From NCBI GenBank assembly GCA_934589835.1, contig CAKTOK010000039.1, forward strand, positions 1 through 14,990: a stretch of DNA of 14,990 nt, given 5' to 3'. The stretch is from an uncultured Oscillospiraceae bacterium (GTDB lineage Bacteria > Bacillota > Clostridia > Oscillospirales > Oscillospiraceae). The translations under genes and the position numbers were made by a program. A model generated the notes under the pieces. That model worked only from the letters and a program-made list of their open reading frames with translations, was not told the DNA's origin and did not search any database. Of this stretch, positions 7,212 through 12,576 are shown piece after piece (positions within the stretch are counted from its first letter, which is position 1; every line of letters begins with the position of its first letter).

Positions 7212-7535
7212 TCACATCTGCTTTTCCGCCCAGTCGGACAGCTGCTCCAGAATGGGCAGCAGCTCCCGGCAGCTGTCGGTGGGCCGGTACTCCACCCGCA
7301 CCGGCACCTCCAGATACTCCTGCCGCGTCACCAGTCCGTCCCGCTCCAGCTCCCGCAGGGCCGAGGCCAGCACCGTGTTGCTGATGCCGTCCAGCTTGCC
7401 CCGCAGCGCGTTGTAGCGGATGGTCCCCGCGTTGCACACGGCGCACAGGATCTGCACCTTCCATTTGCCGCCAATGAGCTGCATGGCGTGGTGCAGCGGA
7501 CATTTCTCCATACAGGGACAATCGTAATGACCCAT
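7212..7535 (-). CDS. HxlR-family winged-helix transcriptional regulator, cysteine-rich
   Basis: The 107-residue protein has the HxlR (DUF24) fold: the CPLHHAMQLIGGKWKVQIL start of the winged helix (about 12-30), RYNALRGKLDGISNTVLASALRELERDGLV for the recognition helix region, and the wing YLEVPVRVEYRPTDSCRELLPIL. The family acts as a dimeric DNA-binding regulator, often autoregulatory and adjacent to its target. Several DUF24 members sense thiol stress through an N-terminal Cys. Here C6, C8 and C12 (CPC-MEK-CP) are joined by C31 and C34 (CAVC) and one near the C-terminus, more cysteines than I would expect. AGGAGG lies 8 nt before the ATG. It is divergent from the LysE-type exporter gene, which is the natural regulatory target. 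I saw no convincing promoter for it. Confidence 0.9.
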   Translation of the reverse strand: MGHYDCPCMEKCPLHHAMQLIGGKWKVQILCAVCNAGTIRYNALRGKLDGISNTVLASALRELERDGLVTRQEYLEVPVRVEYRPTDSCRELLPILEQLSDWAEKQM

Positions 7536-7574
7536 GGTCAGTTCCTCCTGACTTGCTCACATTTACCTGCGTTC

Positions 7575-7609
7575 TTGCTTTTTCCGCAGGGGATGCTATG
7601 ATGATAGCA
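7575..7609 (+). promoter_or_regulatory. Promoter of lysE-type gene with overlapping operator candidate
   Basis: TTGCTT (7575-7580) and TATGAT (7597-7602) are separated by 16 nt. The repeat TGCTAT-GATG-ATAGCA (7594-7609) covers the -10 and start region. A second repeat, CCTGCG (7566-7571) with CGCAGG (7585-7590), brackets the -35. Either could bind the HxlR regulator encoded divergently; this assignment is inferred from position. Confidence 0.5.
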
Positions 7610-7652
7610 GATAAGAAAACCGGAGTAAATAGCAAAGGGAGAACATCACGGC

Positions 7653-8270
7653 ATGAACACTTATTTGCAGGGCCTGACCATGGGCCTGGCCTATGTGGCG
7701 CCCATCGGGCTTCAGAACCTGTTTGTCATCAACAGCGCCCTGACCCAGAAGCGGGCGCGCGTGTACCTGACGGCGCTGATCGTCATCTTCTGGGACATCT
7801 CGCTGGGACTCAGCTGCTTTCTGGGGGCCGGCGCGCTGATGCAGGCGCTGCCCTGGCTCCAGAAGGTCATTCTGGCGGCGGGCAGCCTGATCGTCATCTG
7901 GATCGGCGTGGGCCTGCTGCGGTCCAGAGCCAGTCTGGAGGGCGGACGGGACGTGAATGTGCCGGTATGGAAGCTCATTACCTCCGCCTTCGTGGTGACG
8001 TGGCTGAACCCGCAGGCCATCATCGACGGCACCATGATGCTGGGCGCCTTCCGTGCCGCGCTCCCCGCCGGCGGCGACGTGCCGTTCATCTGCGGCTTCG
8101 GCTCCGCCTCCATCATTTGGTTCCTGACGCTGTCCACCATCGTCTCCCTGCTGGGCAGCCGCTTCAACGAGAAAGTGCTCAACGTCATCAACAAGGTCTG
8201 CGGCGCGGTCATCATCTTCTACGGTCTGAAGCTGCTGTACAATTTCGCCCAGATGATGGGCTGGCTGTAA
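7653..8270 (+). CDS. LysE/ArgO/RhtB-type amino-acid exporter
   Basis: The 205-residue protein carries about six hydrophobic segments and the signature of LysE-superfamily exporters: GLAYVAPIGLQNLFVINSAL near the N-terminus (the family's APIGPQN-like motif) and TWLNPQAIIDGTMMLGAF around residues 115-135. Known members export lysine, arginine or other amino acids, protecting the cell from excess; the LysE/ArgO-like PIGLQN and LNPQA forms favour basic amino acids, which is inference. The ATG at 7653 is preceded by AAAGGGAG at a rather long 11-nt distance. It is divergent from the HxlR regulator and is followed by a terminator-like hairpin that overlaps the truA promoter. Confidence 0.88.
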   Translation: MNTYLQGLTMGLAYVAPIGLQNLFVINSALTQKRARVYLTALIVIFWDISLGLSCFLGAGALMQALPWLQKVILAAGSLIVIWIGVGLLRSRASLEGGRDVNVPVWKLITSAFVVTWLNPQAIIDGTMMLGAFRAALPAGGDVPFICGFGSASIIWFLTLSTIVSLLGSRFNEKVLNVINKVCGAVIIFYGLKLLYNFAQMMGWL

Positions 8271-8284
8271 CTGTCGAAAACCGG

Positions 8285-8313
8285 TTGGCAAATCACGTCC
8301 TTTCTGCTACAAT
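8285..8313 (+). promoter_or_regulatory. Promoter of truA, embedded in hairpin
   Basis: TTGGCA (8285-8290), a 17-nt spacer and TACAAT (8308-8313) give a good sigma-A promoter. The -10 falls in the loop of the hairpin at 8290-8334. The predicted start near 8320 leaves a leader of about 18 nt carrying AAAGGG before the GTG start of truA. Confidence 0.72.
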
Positions 8314-8336
8314 GGAGCGGAAAGGGCGTGATTTTT
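8290..8336 (+). terminator. Terminator-like hairpin after the lysE-type gene
   Basis: A long stem of 19 pairs (8290-8308 with 8316-8334, including two G-U pairs) has the loop ACAATGG and continues into TTTTT (8332-8336). It lies 20 nt after the stop of the exporter gene and ends one base before the truA start codon. It would end the exporter transcript, and in any read-through RNA it would bury the truA ribosome binding site. Confidence 0.7.
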
Positions 8337-8337
8337 C

Positions 8338-9075
8338 GTGGAACAGAACTATAAGCTCACCATCGCCTACGACGGCACCCGCTTTTTCGGCTGGGAGCGA
8401 CAGCCGGACAAGGAGACGATACAGGGCAAGCTGGAGGCTGTGCTCTCCCGCCTGCAGGGCCGTCCCGTGGAGGTCATCGGCGCGGGCCGCACCGATGCCG
8501 GCGTCCATGCCCGGGCCATGACGGCCAACGTGGTGCTGGACGTGGCGGAGCCGCCCGACGCCATCCGGAGCTACCTGAACCGCTACCTGCCCGACGCCAT
8601 CGCCGTGCGGGAGGTGAAGGAGGCCGCGCCCCGCTTCCACGCCCGCTATCACGCGCTGGGCAAGACGTACCGCTACACCTGCTTCGATGGGCCGGTGAAG
8701 CCGGTGTTCGACCGGAAGTACGTGACCCTGCTGGACTACCGCCCCGACGTGGAGCGGATGCGGCAGGCAGCGGCTTACCTTACCGGCGAGCACGATTTTG
8801 CCAGCTTCTGCGGCAACCCCCGCATGAAAAAATCCACCGTCCGGCTGGTGGACAGCATCACCGTGGAGCGCCGGAGGGATCGGGTCATTTTCACATTCCA
8901 CGGCACCGGCTTCCTCCAGAATATGGTCCGTATTCTGGTGGGCACACTGCTGGAGGTGGGCCGCGGCTATTGGGAGCCGGCGTATGTGCAGGAGATACTG
9001 GCCGCACGGGACCGCAAGCTGGCCGGCCCCACTGCTCCGCCGGAGGGGCTGTGCCTCATGAAGGTGGATTATTGA
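8338..9075 (+). CDS. truA: tRNA pseudouridine(38-40) synthase TruA
   Basis: The 245-residue enzyme isomerises uridines 38-40 in the tRNA anticodon arm. It shows the TruA start LTIAYDGTRFFGWERQP (8-23), the catalytic aspartate D53 in GRTDAGVHA (50-58), RFHARYHALGKTYRYTC and FLQNMVRILVGTLLEVG in the C-terminal half. Length is normal for the family. The start is the GTG at 8338, since no ATG exists further upstream in frame without crossing the hairpin, and AAAGGG lies 11 nt upstream (a slightly long spacing). It has its own promoter. No convincing terminator follows; an imperfect stem with an internal T-run lies in 9082-9117. Confidence 0.96.
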   Translation: MEQNYKLTIAYDGTRFFGWERQPDKETIQGKLEAVLSRLQGRPVEVIGAGRTDAGVHARAMTANVVLDVAEPPDAIRSYLNRYLPDAIAVREVKEAAPRFHARYHALGKTYRYTCFDGPVKPVFDRKYVTLLDYRPDVERMRQAAAYLTGEHDFASFCGNPRMKKSTVRLVDSITVERRRDRVIFTFHGTGFLQNMVRILVGTLLEVGRGYWEPAYVQEILAARDRKLAGPTAPPEGLCLMKVDY

Positions 9076-9115
9076 GAAGAAGCGCAGAATGCCCCCGCTT
9101 TTCGCATTTTTCTGG

Positions 9116-9146
9116 GCTTTCGCGCCTCTGCGAAAGCGGCTATAAT
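9116..9146 (+). promoter_or_regulatory. Promoter of the phosphohexomutase gene with inverted repeat in the spacer
   Basis: A perfect TATAAT (9141-9146) has only a weak -35 (about 9118-9123, TTTCGC). The repeat GCTTTCGC-GCCTCT-GCGAAAGC (9116-9123 and 9130-9137) fills the -35 and spacer. A weak -35 overlaid by a palindrome suggests an activator site, though it could also help end truA transcripts; no T-run follows. Confidence 0.55.
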
Positions 9147-9162
9147 GGCGTCAGATACACAA

Positions 9163-9185
9163 TGCGGCGGGAAATGCCCGCCGCA
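9163..9185 (+). other. 5' leader hairpin of the phosphohexomutase mRNA
   Basis: A 9-bp GC-rich stem (9163-9171 with 9177-9185) has a 5-nt loop and lies about 10 nt after the predicted start near 9153. No T-run follows, so it is not a terminator. It may stabilise the mRNA 5' end. Confidence 0.55.
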
Positions 9186-9223
9186 CGGCTACACATCGGG
9201 CCTTTGGAAAGGAGACAGCGTAC

Positions 9224-10636
9224 ATGATCAAATTCGGGACCGGCGGCTGGCGCGCCGTCATTGCCGACGGCTTCACCAAGGAGAATATCCGCCTGCTGAT
9301 GGCGGGCCTGTGCCGCCTGATGGAGAAGGAGGGGCTTTCCGGCGCGGAGGTCTGCGTGGGCTATGACCGCCGCTTCCTGTCCAAGGAATCCGCCCACTGG
9401 GCGGCGGAGGTGCTGGTGGGCTACGGCTTCCGCCCCTACGTCATCAACCGCTCCAGCCCCACGCCCCTGATGATGTTCACCGTGAAGAAGCGGGGCGAGC
9501 CCTACGGCATTGCCGTCACCGCCAGCCACAACCCCGCCATCTATAACGGCATCAAGGTCTTCACTGCCGGCGGCCGCGACGCCGACGAGACGGTGACCGC
9601 CCGCATCGAGGCAGAGATCGCGCAGGTCGCCCCCGCCGACGTCAAGAGCGTGGACTACGACGAAGCCGTGGCCCGCGGCCTCATCACCGAGGCCAACCCC
9701 ATGAACCAGTATCTGGACAGCATCCTCTCCGCCGTGGACGTAGAGGCCATCAAGAATGCGGCGCTGCGGATCGGCTTCGACCCCATGTACGGCGTGAGCT
9801 GGTCCAGCCTGAGTATGCTGCTGACCACCTGCCGCTGCGATCTGGAGATCATCCACGACCGCCACGACACCCTGTTCGGTGGCAAGCTGCCCGCTCCCAA
9901 CGTGGAGACGCTGAAGCCCCTGTCGGCGCTGGTGCTGGACAAGCACTGCGATCTGGGCATCGCCACCGACGGCGATGCCGACCGTCTGGGTGTCATCGAC
10001 AACCAAGGCGCGTTTATCCACCCCAATAAGCTGCTGGTGCTGCTGTACTACTATCTGGTGAAGTACCGCGGCTGGCACGGCCCCTGCGTCCGCAACAACT
10101 CCACCAGCCACCTGCTGGACCGCGTGGCCGAGGGCCTTGGCGAGAGGTGCTACGAGGTGCCGGTGGGCTTCAAGTGGGTGTCCGCCAAAATGACGGAGAC
10201 GGACGCCGTCATCGGCGGCGAGTCCTCCGGCGGCATGGCCGTCCGCGGCCACATCTCCGGCAAGGACGGCATCTATGCCGCGGCCCTGCTGGTGGAAATG
10301 CTGGCCGTCACGAAAAAGTCCGTGTCGGAGCTGTTCGCGGAGATCGCCGCCCAGTACGGCGACCCCCAGTGGGCCGAGGCCGACTTCCGCATGACCGACG
10401 CCCGCAAGGCGGCGCTGTGGGAGCGCCTGTTCGTCCATAACGAAACGCCGGACTTCGGCAAGGCCGTGGATCACATCAGCCGCGCCGACGGCTGCAAGGT
10501 CTACTTTGCCGACGGCAGCTGGGTCATTTGCCGCTTCTCCGGCACGGAGCCGCTGCTGCGTATGGCTGCCGAGGCAGACACACAGGCGCAGGCCGAGAGC
10601 TATATCGCCGCGTGGCAGGCTCTGCTGGCGCTGTAA
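9224..10636 (+). CDS. Phosphoglucomutase/phosphomannomutase family protein
   Basis: The 470-residue alpha-D-phosphohexomutase moves phosphate between C1 and C6 of hexose phosphates. All four site elements are present: phosphoserine S101 in TASHNP, the metal loop DGDADR (249-254), the sugar-binding GGESSGG (331-337) and the phosphate-binding RFSGTEPLLR (437-446). The N-terminus IKFGTGGWRAVIADGFT is typical of a bacterial branch annotated as phosphoglucomutase/phosphomannomutase; glucose, mannose and glucosamine phosphates cannot be told apart from sequence alone. AAAGGAG stands 9 nt before the ATG. It is monocistronic, between truA and the rubrerythrin gene. No GC-rich terminator is seen after it. 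Confidence 0.95.
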   Translation: MIKFGTGGWRAVIADGFTKENIRLLMAGLCRLMEKEGLSGAEVCVGYDRRFLSKESAHWAAEVLVGYGFRPYVINRSSPTPLMMFTVKKRGEPYGIAVTASHNPAIYNGIKVFTAGGRDADETVTARIEAEIAQVAPADVKSVDYDEAVARGLITEANPMNQYLDSILSAVDVEAIKNAALRIGFDPMYGVSWSSLSMLLTTCRCDLEIIHDRHDTLFGGKLPAPNVETLKPLSALVLDKHCDLGIATDGDADRLGVIDNQGAFIHPNKLLVLLYYYLVKYRGWHGPCVRNNSTSHLLDRVAEGLGERCYEVPVGFKWVSAKMTETDAVIGGESSGGMAVRGHISGKDGIYAAALLVEMLAVTKKSVSELFAEIAAQYGDPQWAEADFRMTDARKAALWERLFVHNETPDFGKAVDHISRADGCKVYFADGSWVICRFSGTEPLLRMAAEADTQAQAESYIAAWQALLAL

Positions 10637-10657
10637 GAACTAAAAAAATTTGGAAAT

Positions 10658-10671
10658 GTTGCATTTGCAAC
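10658..10671. repeat. Inverted repeat upstream of the rubrerythrin promoter (operator candidate)
   Basis: GTTGCA-TT-TGCAAC, 6-bp perfect arms in an AT-rich patch immediately upstream of the weak -35 region. It does not match the canonical PerR or Fur box I know, so the binding protein is unassigned. Confidence 0.5.
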
Positions 10672-10700
10672 TTATCTAAACCGCGCCGCCGTGGTATACT
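10672..10700 (+). promoter_or_regulatory. Extended -10 promoter of the rubrerythrin gene
   Basis: TATACT (10695-10700) is preceded by TGG, giving an extended -10. The -35 (TTATCT, 10672-10677, 17-nt spacer) is weak. The predicted start is near 10707. Confidence 0.6.
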
Positions 10701-10715
10701 GACGCCAGTAAGTGA

Positions 10716-10729
10716 GAGGGGCGACCCTC
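10716..10729 (+). other. GNRA-capped leader hairpin of the rubrerythrin mRNA
   Basis: GAGGG-GCGA-CCCTC forms a 5-bp stem closed by a GCGA tetraloop, about 10 nt from the predicted 5' end and about 36 nt before the start codon. It may protect the 5' end of an abundant mRNA. Confidence 0.5.
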
Positions 10730-10765
10730 AAAATCAATAGAAAAAATGTTATGGAGGATACGATT

Positions 10766-11335
10766 ATGAAGAAGTGGGTATGTCCTGTTTGCGGTTATGT
10801 TCATGAAGGCGATGTTCCCCCCGCCGAGTGCCCTGTCTGCCACGTCAGCGGCGACAAGTTCCTGCTCCAGTCCGAGGAGAAGTCCTGGGCCGCCGAGCAC
10901 GTTGTAGGCGTCGGCAAGGTCTTCGGTGACGATGTCCCCGAGGAGGTCCGTCAGGAGATCATCGACGGTCTGCGCGCCAACTTCGAGGGCGAGTGCTCCG
11001 AGGTGGGTATGTATCTGGCCATGGCCCGTGTGGCCCATCGTGAGGGCTATCCCGAGATCGGTATGTACTGGGAGAAGGCCGGTCTGGAGGAGGCCGAGCA
11101 CGCCGCCAAGTTCGCCGAGCTGCTGGGCGAGGTCATCACCGACAGCACCAAGAAGAACCTGCAGATGCGCGTGGACGCCGAGAACGGCGCGACCGCCGGC
11201 AAGTTCGAGCTGGCCAAGCTGGCGAAGAAGTACAACCTCGACGCCATCCATGACACCGTGCATGAAATGGCCCGCGATGAGGCGAGACACGGCAAGGCCT
11301 TTGAGGGTCTGCTGAACCGCTACTTCGGCAAGTAA
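10766..11335 (+). CDS. Reverse-type rubrerythrin (N-terminal rubredoxin, C-terminal diiron domain)
   Basis: The 189-residue protein reduces hydrogen peroxide (and helps remove oxygen) in anaerobes. The Fe(Cys)4 rubredoxin-like domain comes first, with C6-x2-C9 and C22-x2-C25 ([10 protein letters not shown] ... ECPVCH). A ferritin-like diiron four-helix domain follows, with ligand motifs including an ExxH at 109-112 and E172-x2-H175 (ARDEARHG). This order is the reverse of classical rubrerythrin and matches the oxygen-induced clostridial reverse rubrerythrins. I chose ATG 10766 because GGAGG ends 8 nt upstream; the in-frame ATG at 10751 overlaps that site. It is monocistronic with strong terminator, and its codon use and leader look like those of a highly expressed gene. 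Confidence 0.95.
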   Translation: MKKWVCPVCGYVHEGDVPPAECPVCHVSGDKFLLQSEEKSWAAEHVVGVGKVFGDDVPEEVRQEIIDGLRANFEGECSEVGMYLAMARVAHREGYPEIGMYWEKAGLEEAEHAAKFAELLGEVITDSTKKNLQMRVDAENGATAGKFELAKLAKKYNLDAIHDTVHEMARDEARHGKAFEGLLNRYFGK

Positions 11336-11342
11336 AACACAT

Positions 11343-11376
11343 AAAAAGGAAGACCGCCGAAGCGGTCTTCCTTTTT
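11343..11376. terminator. Strong bidirectional terminator after rubrerythrin
   Basis: A perfect 15-bp stem (11343-11357 with 11362-11376) has a CGAA loop, with an A-run on the left and a T-run on the right. It lies 8 nt after the rubrerythrin stop and 26 nt past the stop of the minus-strand 50-aa gene, so it serves both. Confidence 0.92.
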
Positions 11377-11401
11377 GCACTGTCTGCGAGGCAGCGCACG
11401 T

Positions 11402-11554
11402 TTACTCCCCTGCGGAGATGATTTGCTCCTCCGCGTCCTGCTGTGCCGCTATCAGCGTCACCTGCGCCTGCGATATCCGCCCCTTCTCCAGTTGCTCCAG
11501 CGCGTCCGTGATTGCGTTGAACAGCTTCAGATACAGCTTTTGATAACGTTCCAT
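11402..11554 (-). CDS. Small protein of unknown function (50 aa), divergent from RHH regulator
   Basis: ATG 11554 to TAA 11402-11404 encodes 50 residues beginning MERYQKLYLKLFNAITDALE and ending IISAGE. It is largely predicted helical and amphipathic with many Gln, Glu and Ala (LEQLEKGRISQAQVTLIAAQQDAEE), suggesting one or two helices, possibly a coiled-coil or helical hairpin. There is no signal peptide or membrane segment. Support for being real: AGGAGG 4 nt before the ATG, a near-consensus promoter at 11600-11629, a palindrome at the predicted start of transcription and a shared strong terminator. I recall similar short proteins in Firmicute genomes but cannot name a family or function. 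Its head-to-head partner is the ribbon-helix-helix gene at 11658. Confidence 0.75.
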   Translation of the reverse strand: MERYQKLYLKLFNAITDALEQLEKGRISQAQVTLIAAQQDAEEQIISAGE

Positions 11555-11576
11555 GCAGCCTCCTGAAAACTATAAA

Positions 11577-11598
11577 ACGTAGTTAGTAGTAACTACGT
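11577..11598. promoter_or_regulatory. 22-bp palindromic operator candidate
   Basis: ACGTAGTTA-GTAG-TAACTACGT, perfect 9-bp arms around 4 nt. It begins just downstream of the minus-strand -10 (11600-11605) and spans the predicted +1 near 11593, where a bound protein would block transcription of the 50-aa gene. The adjacent ribbon-helix-helix protein is the obvious candidate ligand. As RNA it could also form a stem-loop 5' end. Confidence 0.7.
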
Positions 11599-11599
11599 A

Positions 11600-11629
11600 A
11601 TTATAATATACTAAAAATCCCTCTGTCAA
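11600..11629 (-). promoter_or_regulatory. Promoter of the 50-aa gene
   Basis: On the minus strand, TTGACA (11624-11629) is followed after 18 nt by TATAAT (11600-11605). The promoter of the divergent RHH gene must overlap it: a TACACT -10-like hexamer lies at 11632-11637 on the plus strand without a clear -35. Confidence 0.8.
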
Positions 11630-11657
11630 GGTACACTGTAAAAAATGAGGTGAAGGT

Positions 11658-11852
11658 ATGGCAGAGGAGATCAGGATCACGAAAAAGGCTGCCCGCAGAG
11701 GGGATGACGGCTGCAAGATCGTTTCCGTGCGGATGCGGGATGAACTGGTGGCGCGGCTGGATGCGCTCTCGGTAAAAACAAACCGTTCCCGAAACGAGCT
11801 TATCAACATGCTGCTGGACGCGGCCATCGACATCGTCAAGGTCGAGGAGTAA
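11658..11852 (+). CDS. Ribbon-helix-helix (CopG/Arc-type) DNA-binding protein
   Basis: The 64-residue basic protein has a ribbon-helix-helix fold: a beta strand CKIVSVRMRDEL (about 19-30) that inserts in the DNA major groove as an antiparallel dimer ribbon, helix 1 VARLDALSVKTN, the turn NRSRNE, and helix 2 LINMLLDAAIDIV. A lysine- and arginine-rich N-terminal arm (ITKKAARRGDDG) precedes it. Such proteins are repressors of plasmid copy control, toxin-antitoxin or mobile-element genes, and also occur alone. GAGGTG lies 5 nt before the ATG. It is head to head with the 50-aa gene, with the palindrome 11577-11598 between them, and has its own terminator. Whether the pair is a toxin-antitoxin unit is unknown. 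Confidence 0.88.
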   Translation: MAEEIRITKKAARRGDDGCKIVSVRMRDELVARLDALSVKTNRSRNELINMLLDAAIDIVKVEE

Positions 11853-11874
11853 TATTCTCCGCTCCGCAAAAGCC

Positions 11875-11904
11875 AAAGAAGGCCGCTTCGGCGGCCTTCT
11901 TTTT
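11875..11904 (+). terminator. Terminator of the RHH gene
   Basis: A 12-bp stem (11875-11886 with 11891-11902) is capped by a stable TTCG tetraloop and runs into T 11900-11904. It lies 22 nt after the stop codon. Confidence 0.9.
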
Positions 11905-11955
11905 CCTATTACTGCCTTCGTCGGCAAAGGGGCTGTTCCGCACCTGCGGGTGCGG

Positions 11956-12031
11956 GTCACTTTTGGCCGCAGCCCCAAAAGTGACCAAAAGAGCTGCTTG
12001 AAACCGCAGGTTTCAAGACTTCCTTCGCGCC
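11956..12031 (+). repeat. Left arm of the palindromic element
   Basis: It contains a 12-bp stem GGTCACTTTTGG/CCAAAAGTGACC (its first base at 11955), CAAAAG, a 9-bp stem CTTGAAACC-GCA-GGTTTCAAG and the end TCGCGCC (12025-12031). Related in inverted orientation to 12377-12450. Confidence 0.65.
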
Positions 12032-12376
12032 TGTAAAAATTACTTTTACGGGAATGTGTTCCTCGTGCTGTGGGCGCGGTGGCAACAACGCCTAACTGCT
12101 GCATTGACCTTCTCCTATCCCCGCTTCCGCTTACACAACAAAATTTGCCGCCGCATTCTTCTAAAAGCCTTCGCGGCCCGTCGGGCCGCACCTACACATG
12201 CCGCCAACGGCGGCATGTGCGCGATTTGATAATCGCCAAAACGGTAGAACCGCGCACTTCTGCATTTTGGCACCTTAAGCGGCAGCGGGGACAGGAGAAC
12301 GTCAATTCTACATTTAGAGAGGTTTACAGCGAGTCATCAGCGCGAGGAATGCACGACAATAAGCTATCCTGTGCGG

Positions 12377-12450
12377 GGCGCGAGCGGATTTTCAAACCGC
12401 AGGTTTGAACGGCGTTTTTGCCCACTTTTGCCGACGGGGTCAAAAGTGGG
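12377..12450 (-). repeat. Right arm of the palindromic element
   Basis: Read on the minus strand it gives CCCACTTTTG, a 10-nt loop, CAAAAGTGGG, CAAAAA, TTCAAACC-TGC-GGTTTGAA and TCGCGCC, the same order of parts as the left arm with similar spacing but scattered substitutions. Compensated changes keep the stems intact (GTC/GAC on the left, CCC/GGG on the right). Confidence 0.65.
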
Positions 12451-12506
12451 TCGCGCCGCGGCGCGAAGCCTCCTCTTGCTGGCTGTGGCCAAAAGCGCGC
12501 CCCGCC

Positions 12507-12535
12507 TTGCCTTTTCTCCGCATCTGTGCTACAAT
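12507..12535 (+). promoter_or_regulatory. Promoter of deoC-deoD
   Basis: TTGCCT (12507-12512), 17 nt, TACAAT (12530-12535). The predicted start is near 12542, about 35 nt before the deoC ATG. The promoter begins about 40 nt after the edge of the palindromic element. Confidence 0.72.
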
Positions 12536-12576
12536 GTCCCTGTATGAGCGCAAAACTGCCGAAAGGAGCGTTCCCT

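Larger units (their letters stand above)
11938..12466. mobile_element. MITE-like palindromic repeat element (no credible gene inside)
   Basis: This ~530-bp gene-free stretch is dense in perfect short inverted repeats: 11938-11944/11949-11955, 11955-11966/11975-11986, 11997-12005/12009-12017, 12033-12038/12044-12049, 12173-12179/12183-12189, 12195-12205/12209-12219, 12221-12226/12231-12236, 12391-12398/12402-12409, 12421-12430/12441-12450, and the 16-bp palindrome 12451-12466. The two ends carry the same hairpins in mirrored order (outer CACTTTTG/CAAAAGTG, inner AAACC-GGTTT, then TCGCGCC inward), giving terminal inverted arms of about 75 bp. No transposase is present. It could be a non-autonomous transposable element or its remnant, or a structured RNA; boundaries are approximate. 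The direct repeat GGCTGT at 11931 and 12481 flanks it but is too short to be sure of a target duplication. Confidence 0.5.

Noticed and set aside
9140..10474. 444-residue open frame antisense to the phosphohexomutase gene
   Set aside because: Same cause: the real gene on the other strand has all four catalytic motifs, and this frame shows none of any family.
11402..11852. Firm toxin-antitoxin call for the 50-aa/RHH pair
   Set aside because: Known RHH antitoxins are usually cotranscribed with their toxin and carry a toxin-binding tail; here the genes are divergent and no toxin family is recognised.
11601..12191. 196-residue minus-strand frame through the RHH gene and the left half of the palindromic element
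   Set aside because: It crosses a terminator and the RHH gene in antisense, and its basic, low-complexity sequence reflects hairpin repeats. Similar translations may be annotated as hypothetical proteins elsewhere, probably because the repeat is widespread; I cannot verify this here.
12070..12408. 112-residue plus-strand frame inside the palindromic element
   Set aside because: No ribosome binding site or recognisable fold, and it runs through three hairpins and the right arm of the repeat.
11931..12486. GGCTGT direct repeats as target-site duplication of the palindromic element
   Set aside because: Six bases recur easily by chance in such GC-rich DNA, and the element tips beside them do not match each other.
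12418..12576. N-terminal extension of deoC
   Set aside because: It would translate the right arm of the repeat and the promoter; the ATG at 12577 has a good ribosome binding site and matches the family's usual start.
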